Positions 43,914-54,040 of a DNA stretch of 64,000 bases are shown here, piece by piece. Below the pieces are notes generated by a model. That model ran no database searches, was not told where the DNA came from, and saw only the letters and a list, made by a program, of their open reading frames with translations. The stretch spans positions 2,046,001 through 2,110,000 of the forward strand of contig NZ_JAEQMU010000001.1 in NCBI RefSeq assembly GCF_017908035.1, written 5' to 3'. Each line of letters begins with the position of its first letter. Positions within the stretch are counted from its first letter, which is position 1. This DNA comes from Sphingobacterium tabacisoli. GTDB taxonomy: Bacteria > Bacteroidota > Bacteroidia > Sphingobacteriales > Sphingobacteriaceae. The translations under genes were made by a program, and so were the position numbers.

Positions 43914-46900
43914 TCAATTTAATTGATATCGAATCCCTTTATTCTCCAACTCGTCAATCAACTCATTAGTTACCTTAATTTTTAAAGTTTTGGCAGGCAT
44001 TTCGACAGAGATATTTTCCTGAACATCCACCACTTTAAATTTCAGGCTACAACTTGCAACTTCTCCTTCTTCCACAGATGAATTTACCAGGTCATCAATA
44101 AGTTTTACCACCTGCTCGTTGAGCTGTTGTAAAGCAATCTGTATCGTAAAACTCTTAGCCAGCTTTTCCCTCAAATCGGACAACAATTGTATGTTCTTGA
44201 TTTCAAAGCCCCAGTTTCCAACCTGTTTAAATCGCTCTTGTACCAACCCCCGAATTTGCACAAAATACCCATCTTGGAGGTATCCTTTGAATTTGACATA
44301 GTCCTCTCCAAAAACAGCAATTTCATACGAATCGGAGTAATCCTCAATTACGAACGCACCAAAGGGCTTCCCATTTTTAGAGACCCGATGTACGGCATTG
44401 GCAATAATACCGCCGACTACAGCCTCCTTATTCTTAATACGGTTAAACTCTAAAAGCACCTCTTCCTCTACCTCAGAAGCTTTTACTTTATTAATCAGTT
44501 GCAAATCGCGCACCGTATTAGCACAAAAATGCTTTATTTCGAATTTATAATTATCGAGCGGATGGCTCGTTAAATAAATTCCGATTACATCCTTCTCATA
44601 TTTTAACTTTTCAATCAGACCCCATGGTGGACAGGGAGCAAGGACAGGCTCAGGCAACTCCGCTGCCGCTCCGCCTCCAAAAAGGCTTGCTTGAGCCGAT
44701 TGTTCATTTTCTTTAAATCGTTGAGCAAACTTAATTGCCTTTTCGATCCCAGTTGTATTATCACCATCTTTATAGAAATACTGTGCTCGGTGCGTATCCG
44801 TAAAACTATCAAAACCACCTGCGTGTACAAGACTTTCAAAAGCCTTCTTATTGGCAGACCGTAAATCTATTCGTTTAGCAAAATCGAATATCGACTTATA
44901 CAATCCCTCACTACGGGTCTGCACCACCGTATCTACAGCTCCGGCCCCGACTCCTTTTACTGCTCCGATACCAAATCGAATAGCCCCCTGCTCGTTTACT
45001 GTAAACTTATAGTGGGACTCATTTACATCTGGTCCCAATACCTGAAGTCCCATCCGCTTACATTCTTCCATAAAGAAAGTAACCTGCTTAATGTCATTCA
45101 TATTATTGGACAGTACAGCAGCCATATATTCTGCAGGATAATGCGCTTTTAGATAGGCTGTTTGATAGGCTACCCAAGCATAACAGGTCGAGTGAGACTT
45201 ATTAAAAGCGTAACTCGCAAATGCTTCCCAGTCGGTCCAGATTTTCTCGAGTACTTTCGCTTTATGCCCTTTTTCCACCGCTTGCTCAACAAACTTAGGC
45301 TTCATTTTATCCAGTACAGCCTTCTGCTTCTTACCCATCGCTTTACGCAAAACGTCGGCATCACCTTTTGAGAACCCAGCAAGTTTTTGAGACAGAAGCA
45401 TTACCTGCTCCTGATAGACCGTAATACCATAGGTCTCTTGTAGATACTCTTCACAGGCATCCAAATCATACACAATGGGTTCTATACCATGTTTACGCTT
45501 AATAAACGAAGGTATGTACTCCATTGGACCAGGTCTATAGAGCGCGTTCATTGCAATTAAATCCGCGAAAACTGTCGGCTTTAATTCCTTCATGTACTTT
45601 TGCATCCCAGGAGATTCATACTGGAAAACACCAATTGTCTCTCCACGCTGGAACAGTTCGTAAGTAATTTCATCGTCAATTGGAAACTCATCCGGATCGA
45701 GCTCTATACCGTGTCTCAATCGCACATTGACCACGGTATCTTTAATCAGCGTAAGCGTCTTAAGCCCCAAAAAGTCCATCTTGAGCAACCCGGCACTCTC
45801 TACTACCGAGTTATCAAATTGGGTCACATACAAGTCTGAATCCTTAGCTAGGGATACCGGAACGAAATTCGTGATATCATCTGGTGTGATAATAACACCA
45901 CAGGCGTGAATTCCGGTATTCCGCATAGAACCTTCCAACACACGAGCCTGTTTGATTGTCTCCGCCTCCAAACCCGCACCGTCCGCTAAGGACTTCAGTC
46001 GGTTGACGGCTTCTAATTCCTCCGTACGTAACACCTCCTTTAATGCCTTTTCCTCCAAATTAAAAATCTTACTAAGTTTTAGATTCGGAATCAATTTAGC
46101 GATCTCGTTGGCATCGGACAAAGGCAAATCAAGTACCCGTGCAGTATCCTTAATAGAAGACTTTGCAGCCATCGTACCGTAAGTAATAATCTGCGCAACC
46201 TGAGATGCCCCATACTTATCAATTACATACTGCATAACCCTTCCCCGTCCTTCATCGTCAAAGTCGATATCAATATCGGGCATGGATACACGGTCAGGAT
46301 TTAAAAACCGTTCGAAGAGCAAATCATATTGAATAGGATCTAGATTGGTAATACCTAAACAATAGGCGACGGCAGAACCTGCTGCAGATCCTCGCCCTGG
46401 TCCAACAGAAACCCCCATTCTACGCGCCTCAGCTATAAAATCCTGTACAATCAAGAAATAACCAGGATAACCGGTACGCTCAATCGTCGCCAGTTCAAAA
46501 TCTAGTCGCTCTGTTATCTCTTCCGTTATTTCTTTATATCTCTTATTCGCTCCAACATAAGTCAAATGTCTTAGAAGTGCATTTTCACCTCGTTTTCCGC
46601 CATCTTCTTCATCTTCCGCATGTTGAAATTCTTCTGGAATATCAAATTTAGGGAGAAGTACATCCCTATTCAATGAGAAAATCTCAACCTTATCCAAAAT
46701 TTCCTGAATCGTCAGGATTGCCTCAGGCAAATTCGCAAAGGCCTTTTTCATTTCATCAGAAGACTTAAAATAGTATTCCTGATTTGGCATTCCGAAACGA
46801 AATCCTCGCCCTCTTCCCTTTGGTGTAGAGAGTTTCTCTCCATCTTTCACACATAATAAAATATCATGCGCGTGCGCATCTACCTTATTTACGTAATACG

Positions 46901-48329
46901 TATTATTGGTCGCCACCAATTTGACTTGATGTTTATTGGCTAACCGAACCAGCGTCTCATTAACCCTATCTTCATCTTCTTGCCCATGTCGCATCACCTC
47001 AATATAGAAGTCCTCTCCAAATAACTCCTTCCACCAGATCAATGCCTCTTCCGCTTGGTTCTCACCAATATTCAATACTTTACTCGGCACCTCCCCCTGT
47101 AGGTTTCCCGACAAGACAATCAGATCTTCTTTATACTTCTCGACAATACTCTTATCAATCCTAGGCACATAATAAAAACCTTCTGTATAAGCTGCAGAAG
47201 CCATCTTAGCTAAGTTGTGATAGCCATTTTTATTCTTAGCTAAAAATACAATTTGATAGCCATTGTCTTTTCTAGATTTATCCTTTCGATCTTCACAGAC
47301 AAAAAACTCACATCCGACTATAGGTTTTATAAGCTGCCCTGTAGGCTCTAATCCCGCTTCTATTTCTTCTTTCTGCTTCGCTTCGACGTCCTTATTATGT
47401 CCGAGCACCTTACTCACAAAGTGGAAAGCCCCCATCATATTACCATGATCTGTCATTGCTACCGCAGGCATATTATGTTTTGCCGCGGCCGAGACTAAAT
47501 CACCTATAGAAATTGTAGATTGTAAAACCGAAAACTGAGAATGGTTATGTAAATGTGCAAACGGAGCATGTTTTAGTGCTTCAAGGCTCTCTTCATCAAC
47601 AACGACCTCTCTACCTGCATTTTCCCGTGCGCGAATAGCATCCGATGCAGCCTTTAGATTGGTATGTTTAAGACCGACCGTAGCAATAGCAGTAGGATTA
47701 TGCCGTTTAAACTCAACAAAATATCCTGTATCAACTTGCAAGTCTTCTGCTGTAAATACATCTTGTCGAATCAACTCGAAGAAACAGCGTGTCGTTGCCT
47801 CCACATCGGCCGTTGCATTATGTGCTTCAGCAAAGGGAACACCAAAAAGATAAGAATGGAGCTCAGTTAGGTTAGGTAACTTAAAACGTCCGCCTCGTCC
47901 ACCGGGAAGCTTAAGCAGATTCGCCGTCACCTCAGTACATGTATCTAAGACTGGCATACCGCTCATAGGAGATTCTACATTATACCTGTAAAACTCCGAG
48001 CCCATGATATTGATATCAAACCCGATATTTTGTCCTACAACAAACTTTGCTTTAGAAAGAGCCTCATTAAACTTAACTAAGACATCTTGAAGTGGCACAC
48101 CATTCTCCGTTGCGAGCGCAGTCGAAATTCCATGTATTTTCTCCGAATCGAACGGAATATCAAATCCATCAGGTTTAATGAGATAATCCTGATGCTCAAC
48201 TATATTTCCTAATTCATCGTGTAATTGCCATGCAATCTGCACACACCTCGGCCAATTATCAGTATCTGTAATTGGCGCATCCCAACGCTTTGGTAAACCC
48301 GTAGTTTCGGTATCAAATATAATATACAT
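43914..48329 (-). CDS. dnaE: DNA polymerase III subunit alpha with N-terminal proofreading exonuclease
   Basis: Replicative polymerase of 1471 residues, about 300 longer than E. coli DnaE. Residues 1-185 form a DEDDh 3'-5' exonuclease: FDTETTG (Asp and Glu), GQNIGFDINIM (Asp) and HNATADVEAT (His and Asp). The PHP domain starts at about 258 (HLHNHSQFS), then the polymerase core with GPGRGSAAGS, catalytic PDIDIDFDD near residue 680, YRPGPM and GKKQKAVLD. A C-terminal OB-fold and tau-binding-like region ends the chain. The exonuclease is fused at the N-terminus, not inserted in PHP as in PolC. A promoter box lies at 48352-48359. The fusion suggests proofreading in cis. Confidence 0.95.
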   Translation of the reverse strand: MYIIFDTETTGLPKRWDAPITDTDNWPRCVQIAWQLHDELGNIVEHQDYLIKPDGFDIPFDSEKIHGISTALATENGVPLQDVLVKFNEALSKAKFVVGQNIGFDINIMGSEFYRYNVESPMSGMPVLDTCTEVTANLLKLPGGRGGRFKLPNLTELHSYLFGVPFAEAHNATADVEATTRCFFELIRQDVFTAEDLQVDTGYFVEFKRHNPTAIATVGLKHTNLKAASDAIRARENAGREVVVDEESLEALKHAPFAHLHNHSQFSVLQSTISIGDLVSAAAKHNMPAVAMTDHGNMMGAFHFVSKVLGHNKDVEAKQKEEIEAGLEPTGQLIKPIVGCEFFVCEDRKDKSRKDNGYQIVFLAKNKNGYHNLAKMASAAYTEGFYYVPRIDKSIVEKYKEDLIVLSGNLQGEVPSKVLNIGENQAEEALIWWKELFGEDFYIEVMRHGQEDEDRVNETLVRLANKHQVKLVATNNTYYVNKVDAHAHDILLCVKDGEKLSTPKGRGRGFRFGMPNQEYYFKSSDEMKKAFANLPEAILTIQEILDKVEIFSLNRDVLLPKFDIPEEFQHAEDEEDGGKRGENALLRHLTYVGANKRYKEITEEITERLDFELATIERTGYPGYFLIVQDFIAEARRMGVSVGPGRGSAAGSAVAYCLGITNLDPIQYDLLFERFLNPDRVSMPDIDIDFDDEGRGRVMQYVIDKYGASQVAQIITYGTMAAKSSIKDTARVLDLPLSDANEIAKLIPNLKLSKIFNLEEKALKEVLRTEELEAVNRLKSLADGAGLEAETIKQARVLEGSMRNTGIHACGVIITPDDITNFVPVSLAKDSDLYVTQFDNSVVESAGLLKMDFLGLKTLTLIKDTVVNVRLRHGIELDPDEFPIDDEITYELFQRGETIGVFQYESPGMQKYMKELKPTVFADLIAMNALYRPGPMEYIPSFIKRKHGIEPIVYDLDACEEYLQETYGITVYQEQVMLLSQKLAGFSKGDADVLRKAMGKKQKAVLDKMKPKFVEQAVEKGHKAKVLEKIWTDWEAFASYAFNKSHSTCYAWVAYQTAYLKAHYPAEYMAAVLSNNMNDIKQVTFFMEECKRMGLQVLGPDVNESHYKFTVNEQGAIRFGIGAVKGVGAGAVDTVVQTRSEGLYKSIFDFAKRIDLRSANKKAFESLVHAGGFDSFTDTHRAQYFYKDGDNTTGIEKAIKFAQRFKENEQSAQASLFGGGAAAELPEPVLAPCPPWGLIEKLKYEKDVIGIYLTSHPLDNYKFEIKHFCANTVRDLQLINKVKASEVEEEVLLEFNRIKNKEAVVGGIIANAVHRVSKNGKPFGAFVIEDYSDSYEIAVFGEDYVKFKGYLQDGYFVQIRGLVQERFKQVGNWGFEIKNIQLLSDLREKLAKSFTIQIALQQLNEQVVKLIDDLVNSSVEEGEVASCSLKFKVVDVQENISVEMPAKTLKIKVTNELIDELENKGIRYQLN

Positions 48330-48351
48330 AGTCCATCCCTCTTAGTCAAAA

Positions 48352-48359
48352 CAAAAATA
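48352..48359 (-). promoter_or_regulatory. -7 promoter box for dnaE
   Basis: Minus-strand TATTTTTG fits TAnnTTTG and ends 22 nt before ATG 48329. Confidence 0.5.
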
Positions 48360-48488
48360 ATCAAATAAGCTAAGATATTATCGACATTGTTTCCACAGTC
48401 AAAATTTATGAAAGGTAGAAAAAGTCACTATCCGCTATTTTTATTCAAAAAAAATGTAACTTAGATAAAGCAATTAAAAACTTACGAA

Positions 48489-48743
48489 ATGAATTATTTA
48501 CTTTTTTTAAACATAGGAACACAAGAGATGATACTTCTCATTGTGTTTGGCATTGCCGGTTTAGCTCCACTAATTTTTGCCGTACTAGCATTAATCGATA
48601 TTTTCAAACGAGATTTTTCTCAAAAAACAACCGATCGCATCCTATTGATTCTACTGGTGCTCCTGCTCCCTATCTTAGGATCAATCATATACTTTGTAGG
48701 GTTGCGGAATGCTTATCCATTAAATAGACAAGAGGTTGTATAG
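48489..48743 (+). CDS. Small PLDc_N-type membrane protein
   Basis: An 84-residue protein with two hydrophobic segments (about 12-40 and 50-70). The pattern LAPLIFAVLALIDIFKRDF followed by ILLILLVLLLPILGSIIYFVGLRN matches the phospholipase D N-terminal membrane domain (PLDc_N) found alone in many Bacteroidota. Function unknown. The variant box TAACTTAG (48457-48464) is 24 nt upstream of the start. The stop codon lies inside the left arm of the terminator hairpin. It is convergent with the OmpA lipoprotein gene. Confidence 0.85.
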   Translation: MNYLLFLNIGTQEMILLIVFGIAGLAPLIFAVLALIDIFKRDFSQKTTDRILLILLVLLLPILGSIIYFVGLRNAYPLNRQEVV

Positions 48744-48765
48744 TTACATACAACCTCTTGTTTTA
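48728..48765 (+). terminator. Intrinsic terminator overlapping the end of the PLDc_N gene
   Basis: Perfect 14-bp stem (48728-48741 with 48748-48761, loop AGTTAC) followed by TTTT. The left arm contains the last codons and most of the stop codon. Confidence 0.85.
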
Positions 48766-48780
48766 AAAGTTAATTTCTAT

Positions 48781-49293
48781 TTATTGTAGAATCGTCACTT
48801 CCACTCTTCTATTCTTCTGCCTACCTTCTGGGGTCTTATTATCCCCTACAGGTTTAGAAGGCCCAAACCCCTTCGTTGTAATCCGGCTTCCCGCTACACC
48901 GGCCTCCTCCAAGTTCTTTTTCACTGATGCAGCACGTTTGTCAGACAACCACACATTATATCCTTCCTCACCGGTCGAATCCGTATGCCCGTCAACACGA
49001 ATCTTCTTTGTTTTATCTTCTTTCATCAGCTTCGCTAATTTCGTAAGTTCAACCTTAGCTTTATCTGTCAAATAGGAGGAGTTTGTTGGGAACAACAAAT
49101 CCGATGATAAGGTAAACTTAATTCCCTCTGATGTTCTAGAAGCATCTTCAAATTCACTCTTTACATTTTTCAAACCATCATCTGTACCATCCTTTGACAC
49201 TACAGCACCAGAATTCACAATAATCTGTTGTTGCTTACAAGATGTAAAAAATAACACAACAGCACTCGCTGATAACAAAACGATTTTCTTCAT
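48781..49293 (-). CDS. OmpA-family lipoprotein
   Basis: Outer-membrane lipoprotein, 170 residues, that probably anchors the envelope to peptidoglycan. The signal peptide ends in a lipobox (LFFTSC, Cys19). The C-terminal OmpA domain (about 60-165) has the peptidoglycan-binding motif IRVDGHTDSTGEEGYNVWLSDKRAASVKKNL, the Arg of ITTKGFG and NRRVEV at the end. There is no beta-barrel, so it is of the Pal-like/YiaD-like type. It is 67 bp behind the GH144-like gene on the same strand with no hairpin between, so co-transcription is possible. Confidence 0.93.
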   Translation of the reverse strand: MKKIVLLSASAVVLFFTSCKQQQIIVNSGAVVSKDGTDDGLKNVKSEFEDASRTSEGIKFTLSSDLLFPTNSSYLTDKAKVELTKLAKLMKEDKTKKIRVDGHTDSTGEEGYNVWLSDKRAASVKKNLEEAGVAGSRITTKGFGPSKPVGDNKTPEGRQKNRRVEVTILQ

Positions 49294-49360
49294 ATAATTT
49301 CTATAACAATCTATCTAAAAAAGGACAATTAACAAAAACGCTAACTAAGATATGTAAATT

Positions 49361-51568
49361 TTAATTAATGTCTTCTACCTGTCCCAAAAACAATTCTTTT
49401 CGCACCTTTTGTAACTCGGGAATTTCTTGATATAATTTCCAAATCATCCCTGATTTTGCATTTTCCAACATAACTGCTATTGCTCCTTGGTTTAATGCAA
49501 GATATTCATCTGACACATCATCATTACGTAAATCTAGCCAGGATCTGAATCCATATTCCGTAAATAAGATATGTCCATATTGAGTATACAATGCAAGAAC
49601 AGAAGCAATCCCCAGCTCTGGCTCAATAATAATAGAAGATGGTGCAATAGCAGGATTCACCCGATAATTACCAATACTATCCTTATGCTGATAGAAACCC
49701 CAAATATCGCTATTTGTTGTTCCTACCCCCACTTCATTATCCCTGCGTTTCACATAGTGGGTATACGCCTCCAATACCTCACTCCACTCCATCAAACTAT
49801 CCTTTAGGATTTTCGGTTCTATAGTAAGGAAAGGCTTGTACAGATCAATCAAACTACCTCTCATCTCACCAAGAGGAAGATACACTCCAAATTGTGTGGA
49901 CGGTTGGATGATGGAGAGCTTAGTCACCGTATCTATAGCTATTTTAGGAGCTGGGACAGGATTGGTATAATCATGGATCAAACTATCGGAATAGATATCC
50001 GTATCCAACTCCTCCATATGTTCGTGTTTATTAATGTTAAAATTATTATAAACCCCATTATAGTATACAGAGGCTGGCAATGGATATTTCCGGGCAGCAA
50101 TTGCCAATAAATACGTATTTATTGCATCATTAGGCCCCGACAGAAAAGTTGTTGTACTGATATCCTCAGGAGAATTTCCCTCCATCAAGCTCAATTTTGA
50201 GCGTAAAACACCAGTTGTTCCATCTGCGACCAACTTTTGCCAATTCACATTATCATAAAGTGCTGTAATTCTACTCCGCAAATCCCGCTCTATCTCATTG
50301 TCTTGTGAAAAATATTGCCGTGCGATCAATAATGCTTCGATAAGAGAGGCTGTCCCATTGACATCATAAGAAGAAAATCCCCTACGGTATTCTGGCACTC
50401 CCTTCCTGCCATCAAAGTAAGCGGGAAAAACACCGTACTTATTCTGGGCACGCAACAAAAAATACGTCATCTTAGAAATCCTGTTCAGCGCAATTTGCCT
50501 ATTGATAAACTTCCGCTCCACTCCTATAAGAAGAGCCAAAACAGCTGGAGCAGTTTCCTTAGTCGAAACGACCGCTTTGTCTTTAGATCGATAAGGCAAA
50601 TACATCCCACTATTTATATCAAAATTCTCTACAAAATAGTTGATATGGGTCATCTGAATAAGCGTAATCAAGGCATCATTCTCCATTTTTTTTGTTGACG
50701 CCTCCTTTACAGAAGAAAACAGAGATTCTTCATAATTAAAATCCATCCAGGTAATCTTATAGAAATACTTCTGACCTACCACAGGCACAATATCTAGACA
50801 CGACTGCATCTGCACAGGTCTTATGCCAATAGGCCTAAATACCTGTCCATCTTCCGATCTATATATTTTTATGTACCGGATACTCGGTGTAAGAGGTAAT
50901 TGCCACTTTAAGTGAACAATACGATCGTAACCAACAGCTTCCGTCAGTACAGCATTGGTACTCAACTTGACTTCCGAATACTTGGCAGGTAGAAACTCAA
51001 CCTGATCTATAAAGACATGGTGCATTTCATCAGATGCATTATGCTGTATAAAATGTACACCGCTAATAGGCTCTTCTACATTATCTATTTTAAAATCCTT
51101 AGCAGGAACTTTAACCTGTACCCATTTCCCAACTTCGAAATCTTCGATATAAGAACGAATATTCAGCGTGTCTGATGTCTTATTACGTTGACTAATATAC
51201 AATCTTGGCAAATCACTAAGCTCCGTATTTTCAGTCTTTACATACATACGTATGCTCAAAAAATCTTTATCAGAAAACCTGTAAAGATATTTCTGCCTAC
51301 TATAGCGCAAACTAACATCCCAATGGCCTTGGTTGTTGGACAAATAACGGAGAGACAGCGCGTTTCCTGGGGTAAAAAATAAAGTGTCGGATACCAATAA
51401 ATGACCATTTACATTTTCAACCCAACTAGCACCCGCATATTGGACTCGACTTTTCGCATAGCTACCTTTTACCAAACTATTATCAAATACCACCTCAGGA
51501 TAAGTATCTGCATAGCCATGCGCACAACAAAAACTAAAGAAAACAACCAGAAAACCTAAGTACTTCAT
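49361..51568 (-). CDS. Exported GH144-like (glucoamylase-fold) protein with N-terminal beta domains
   Basis: Secreted multi-domain protein of 735 residues. Signal peptide (about 1-20), a carbohydrate-binding-like beta-sandwich (about 25-200), a fibronectin type III-like domain (about 205-290), then an (alpha/alpha)6 barrel of the glucoamylase-like family that includes GH144 beta-1,2-glucanases. Supporting segments are GFSSYDVNGTASLIEALLIARQYF, LGIASVLALYTQYG and YGFRSWLDLRN...ALNQGAIAVMLENAKSGMIWKL. Compared with canonical members several aromatic and Gly positions differ (SGGYDL-like reads FSSYDV), so it may be a diverged or inactive member. Box TACTTTTG (51591-51598) precedes it. Confidence 0.75.
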   Translation of the reverse strand: MKYLGFLVVFFSFCCAHGYADTYPEVVFDNSLVKGSYAKSRVQYAGASWVENVNGHLLVSDTLFFTPGNALSLRYLSNNQGHWDVSLRYSRQKYLYRFSDKDFLSIRMYVKTENTELSDLPRLYISQRNKTSDTLNIRSYIEDFEVGKWVQVKVPAKDFKIDNVEEPISGVHFIQHNASDEMHHVFIDQVEFLPAKYSEVKLSTNAVLTEAVGYDRIVHLKWQLPLTPSIRYIKIYRSEDGQVFRPIGIRPVQMQSCLDIVPVVGQKYFYKITWMDFNYEESLFSSVKEASTKKMENDALITLIQMTHINYFVENFDINSGMYLPYRSKDKAVVSTKETAPAVLALLIGVERKFINRQIALNRISKMTYFLLRAQNKYGVFPAYFDGRKGVPEYRRGFSSYDVNGTASLIEALLIARQYFSQDNEIERDLRSRITALYDNVNWQKLVADGTTGVLRSKLSLMEGNSPEDISTTTFLSGPNDAINTYLLAIAARKYPLPASVYYNGVYNNFNINKHEHMEELDTDIYSDSLIHDYTNPVPAPKIAIDTVTKLSIIQPSTQFGVYLPLGEMRGSLIDLYKPFLTIEPKILKDSLMEWSEVLEAYTHYVKRRDNEVGVGTTNSDIWGFYQHKDSIGNYRVNPAIAPSSIIIEPELGIASVLALYTQYGHILFTEYGFRSWLDLRNDDVSDEYLALNQGAIAVMLENAKSGMIWKLYQEIPELQKVRKELFLGQVEDIN

Positions 51569-51590
51569 ATCTTACGATCAATTCACCGCC

Positions 51591-51598
51591 CAAAAGTA
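51591..51598 (-). promoter_or_regulatory. -7 promoter box for the GH144-like gene
   Basis: Minus-strand TACTTTTG fits TAnnTTTG and ends 22 nt before the start codon. Confidence 0.5.
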
Positions 51599-51734
51599 AG
51601 CAAAAACCATGCATTAATAACGTAAAACAGGTAATTTGTTAAAAACAACAAAAATTAATAGACACAAATTGAGGATCTTACAATCCGTTCCTAAAATTAA
51701 GAAAATAAAAATTTCGCATTTTCATTTTTCTGTC

Positions 51735-51742
51735 TATCTTTG
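51735..51742 (+). promoter_or_regulatory. tRNA operon promoter -7 box
   Basis: TATCTTTG ends 11 nt before tRNA-Gly, a good match to TAnnTTTG. A weak TTTC (51712-51715) is at the -33 spacing. Confidence 0.7.
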
Positions 51743-51753
51743 CATCACGTCAA

Positions 51754-51826
51754 GCGAAAGTAGCTCAGTTGGTAGAGCACAACCTTGCCAAGGTTGGGGT
51801 CGCGAGTTCGAATCTCGTCTTTCGCT
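51754..51826 (+). tRNA. tRNA-Gly (anticodon GCC)
   Basis: Full cloverleaf, 73 nt: acceptor GCGAAAG/CTTTCGC, D stem GCTC/GAGC, anticodon stem CAACC/GGTTG around TTGCCAA, T stem GCGAG/CTCGT with TTCGAAT loop, and discriminator U as in tRNA-Gly. CCA is not encoded. Confidence 0.97.
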
Positions 51827-51831
51827 CAGTT

Positions 51832-51916
51832 GCCTAGGTGGTGGAACTGGTAGACACGCAGGACTTAAAATCCTGTTCCCGTTAAGGGAGTGCGGGTTCG
51901 ATTCCCGCCCTAGGTA
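51832..51916 (+). tRNA. tRNA-Leu (anticodon TAA)
   Basis: A class II tRNA of 85 nt with a long variable arm (TTCCCGTTAAGGGAG). Acceptor GCCTAGG/CCTAGGT (terminal G-U), anticodon stem CAGGA/TCCTG around CTTAAAA, T arm GCGGG/CCCGC and discriminator A. It follows tRNA-Gly by 5 nt and shares its promoter. CCA is not encoded. Confidence 0.97.
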
Positions 51917-51920
51917 CAAA

Positions 51921-51949
51921 AGGCTAATCATATGATTAGCCTTTTTTTA
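51921..51949 (+). terminator. Terminator of the tRNA operon
   Basis: Arms AGGCTAATCA (51921-51930) and TGATTAGCCT (51933-51942) with a 2-nt spacer, followed by seven T. Confidence 0.92.
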
Positions 51950-52112
51950 TATCATCTTCATATAGTACGAAACCTAGCTCAGTACTCCTATTTAAGAGCA
52001 GGCACAACGGAATCAAATAGTAAATAATGAAAACTTAAAAGAAACAAGAGGCTATGATATAAGAAGCCTATAGCATGTAGAATATTATCAAGAGATAATC
52101 AAACAGAACAAA

Positions 52113-52409
52113 CTACTCAGGCTCAACCTCAGTAATCACATACACATCTTCGTTAGTTTTTTTCATCTTATATTTCTCACGGGCGATACGCTGTATTTCA
52201 CTGGGATTGAACTGCGCATCTTTAATCGCTTGTTCGATATTGTCAGTTTCATTAGAATAAAACTCCTTTTCTAGTTCCAGTTTATTCCGTTCTTGCTGAT
52301 AACCAATCTGAGTAGCGATATCATATCTGTCAAAAAAACACATCCATACTAAAAATGCTACTCCCGATATAAGGAATCTATTCTTGACTAAAGAGACAAT
52401 TCTTTCCAT
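52113..52409 (-). CDS. Septum formation initiator FtsB/DivIC family protein
   Basis: Divisome component of 98 residues that bridges FtsL and FtsQ in other bacteria. One membrane segment (about 13-25, LISGVAFLVWMCFF) is followed by a coiled coil (about 35-65, YQQERNKLELEKEFYSNETDNIEQA) and the conserved end SEIQRIAREKYKMKKTNEDVYVI. The position downstream of eno is common in the phylum. A TATTTTTG box (52414-52421) ends 4 nt before its ATG, so it is likely transcribed on its own as a leaderless mRNA. 51950-52112 shows only a weak hairpin (AGGCT/AGCCT). Confidence 0.9.
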   Translation of the reverse strand: MERIVSLVKNRFLISGVAFLVWMCFFDRYDIATQIGYQQERNKLELEKEFYSNETDNIEQAIKDAQFNPSEIQRIAREKYKMKKTNEDVYVITEVEPE

Positions 52410-52413
52410 GGCA

Positions 52414-52421
52414 CAAAAATA
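52414..52421 (-). promoter_or_regulatory. -7 box 4 nt before the ftsB-family start
   Basis: Minus-strand TATTTTTG fits TAnnTTTG and only TGCC separates it from ATG 52409, a leaderless arrangement. Confidence 0.5.
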
Positions 52422-52530
52422 ATACTAAGATTGGACTTTATGCTTAAACTTAAAAAAACTTTTAGATAAGTACAAGATCAGCTTGATTAGCATCTTCACT
52501 ACAAATCTCCTCTTTTCACAGAGCCTTATA

Positions 52531-52556
52531 AAAAAAGGGGCTAAAGCCCCTTTTTA
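52531..52556 (-). terminator. Intrinsic terminator after eno
   Basis: Stem GGGGCT/AGCCCC (52537-52542 with 52545-52550), flanked by six A and five T; it lies 15 nt beyond the eno stop and separates eno from ftsB. Confidence 0.88.
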
Positions 52557-52570
52557 TAGTAGTAATTAAA

Positions 52571-53878
<1,308 letters not shown>

Positions 53879-53910
53879 TTATAAGGTTATGACTCAAACA
53901 CAGCTAACAC

Positions 53911-53962
53911 TTAGTGTATTAATAACACTAATATACAACACATATTTTATAATTCAAAAATA
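53911..53962 (-). promoter_or_regulatory. eno promoter box and structured leader
   Basis: Minus-strand TATTTTTG (53955-53962) fits the -7 consensus. The leader carries a 7-bp inverted repeat (TTAGTGT/ACACTAA, 53911-53917 with 53925-53931), about 40 nt before the start codon. It may be a leader hairpin or an operator. Confidence 0.45.
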
Positions 53963-54010
53963 GAAATTATATATGAAATATCCACATCCCCTTATCCCCT
54001 AGCCACAAAT

Positions 54011-54040
54011 AAAAAACCTTTAACCGGGGAGATTAAAGGT
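54011..54040 (-). terminator. Orphan intrinsic terminator, minus strand
   Basis: On the minus strand ACCTTTAA/TTAAAGGT (54016-54023 with 54033-54040) with a 9-nt loop TCTCCCCGG-type is followed by six T. It would end transcription coming from the right, but no gene on that strand is recognised there. The DEAD-box gene points the other way. Confidence 0.65.

Noticed and set aside
51950..52112. Integration site behind tRNA-Leu
   Set aside because: No integrase gene and no repeat of the tRNA 3' end were seen downstream; the region has only a weak hairpin.
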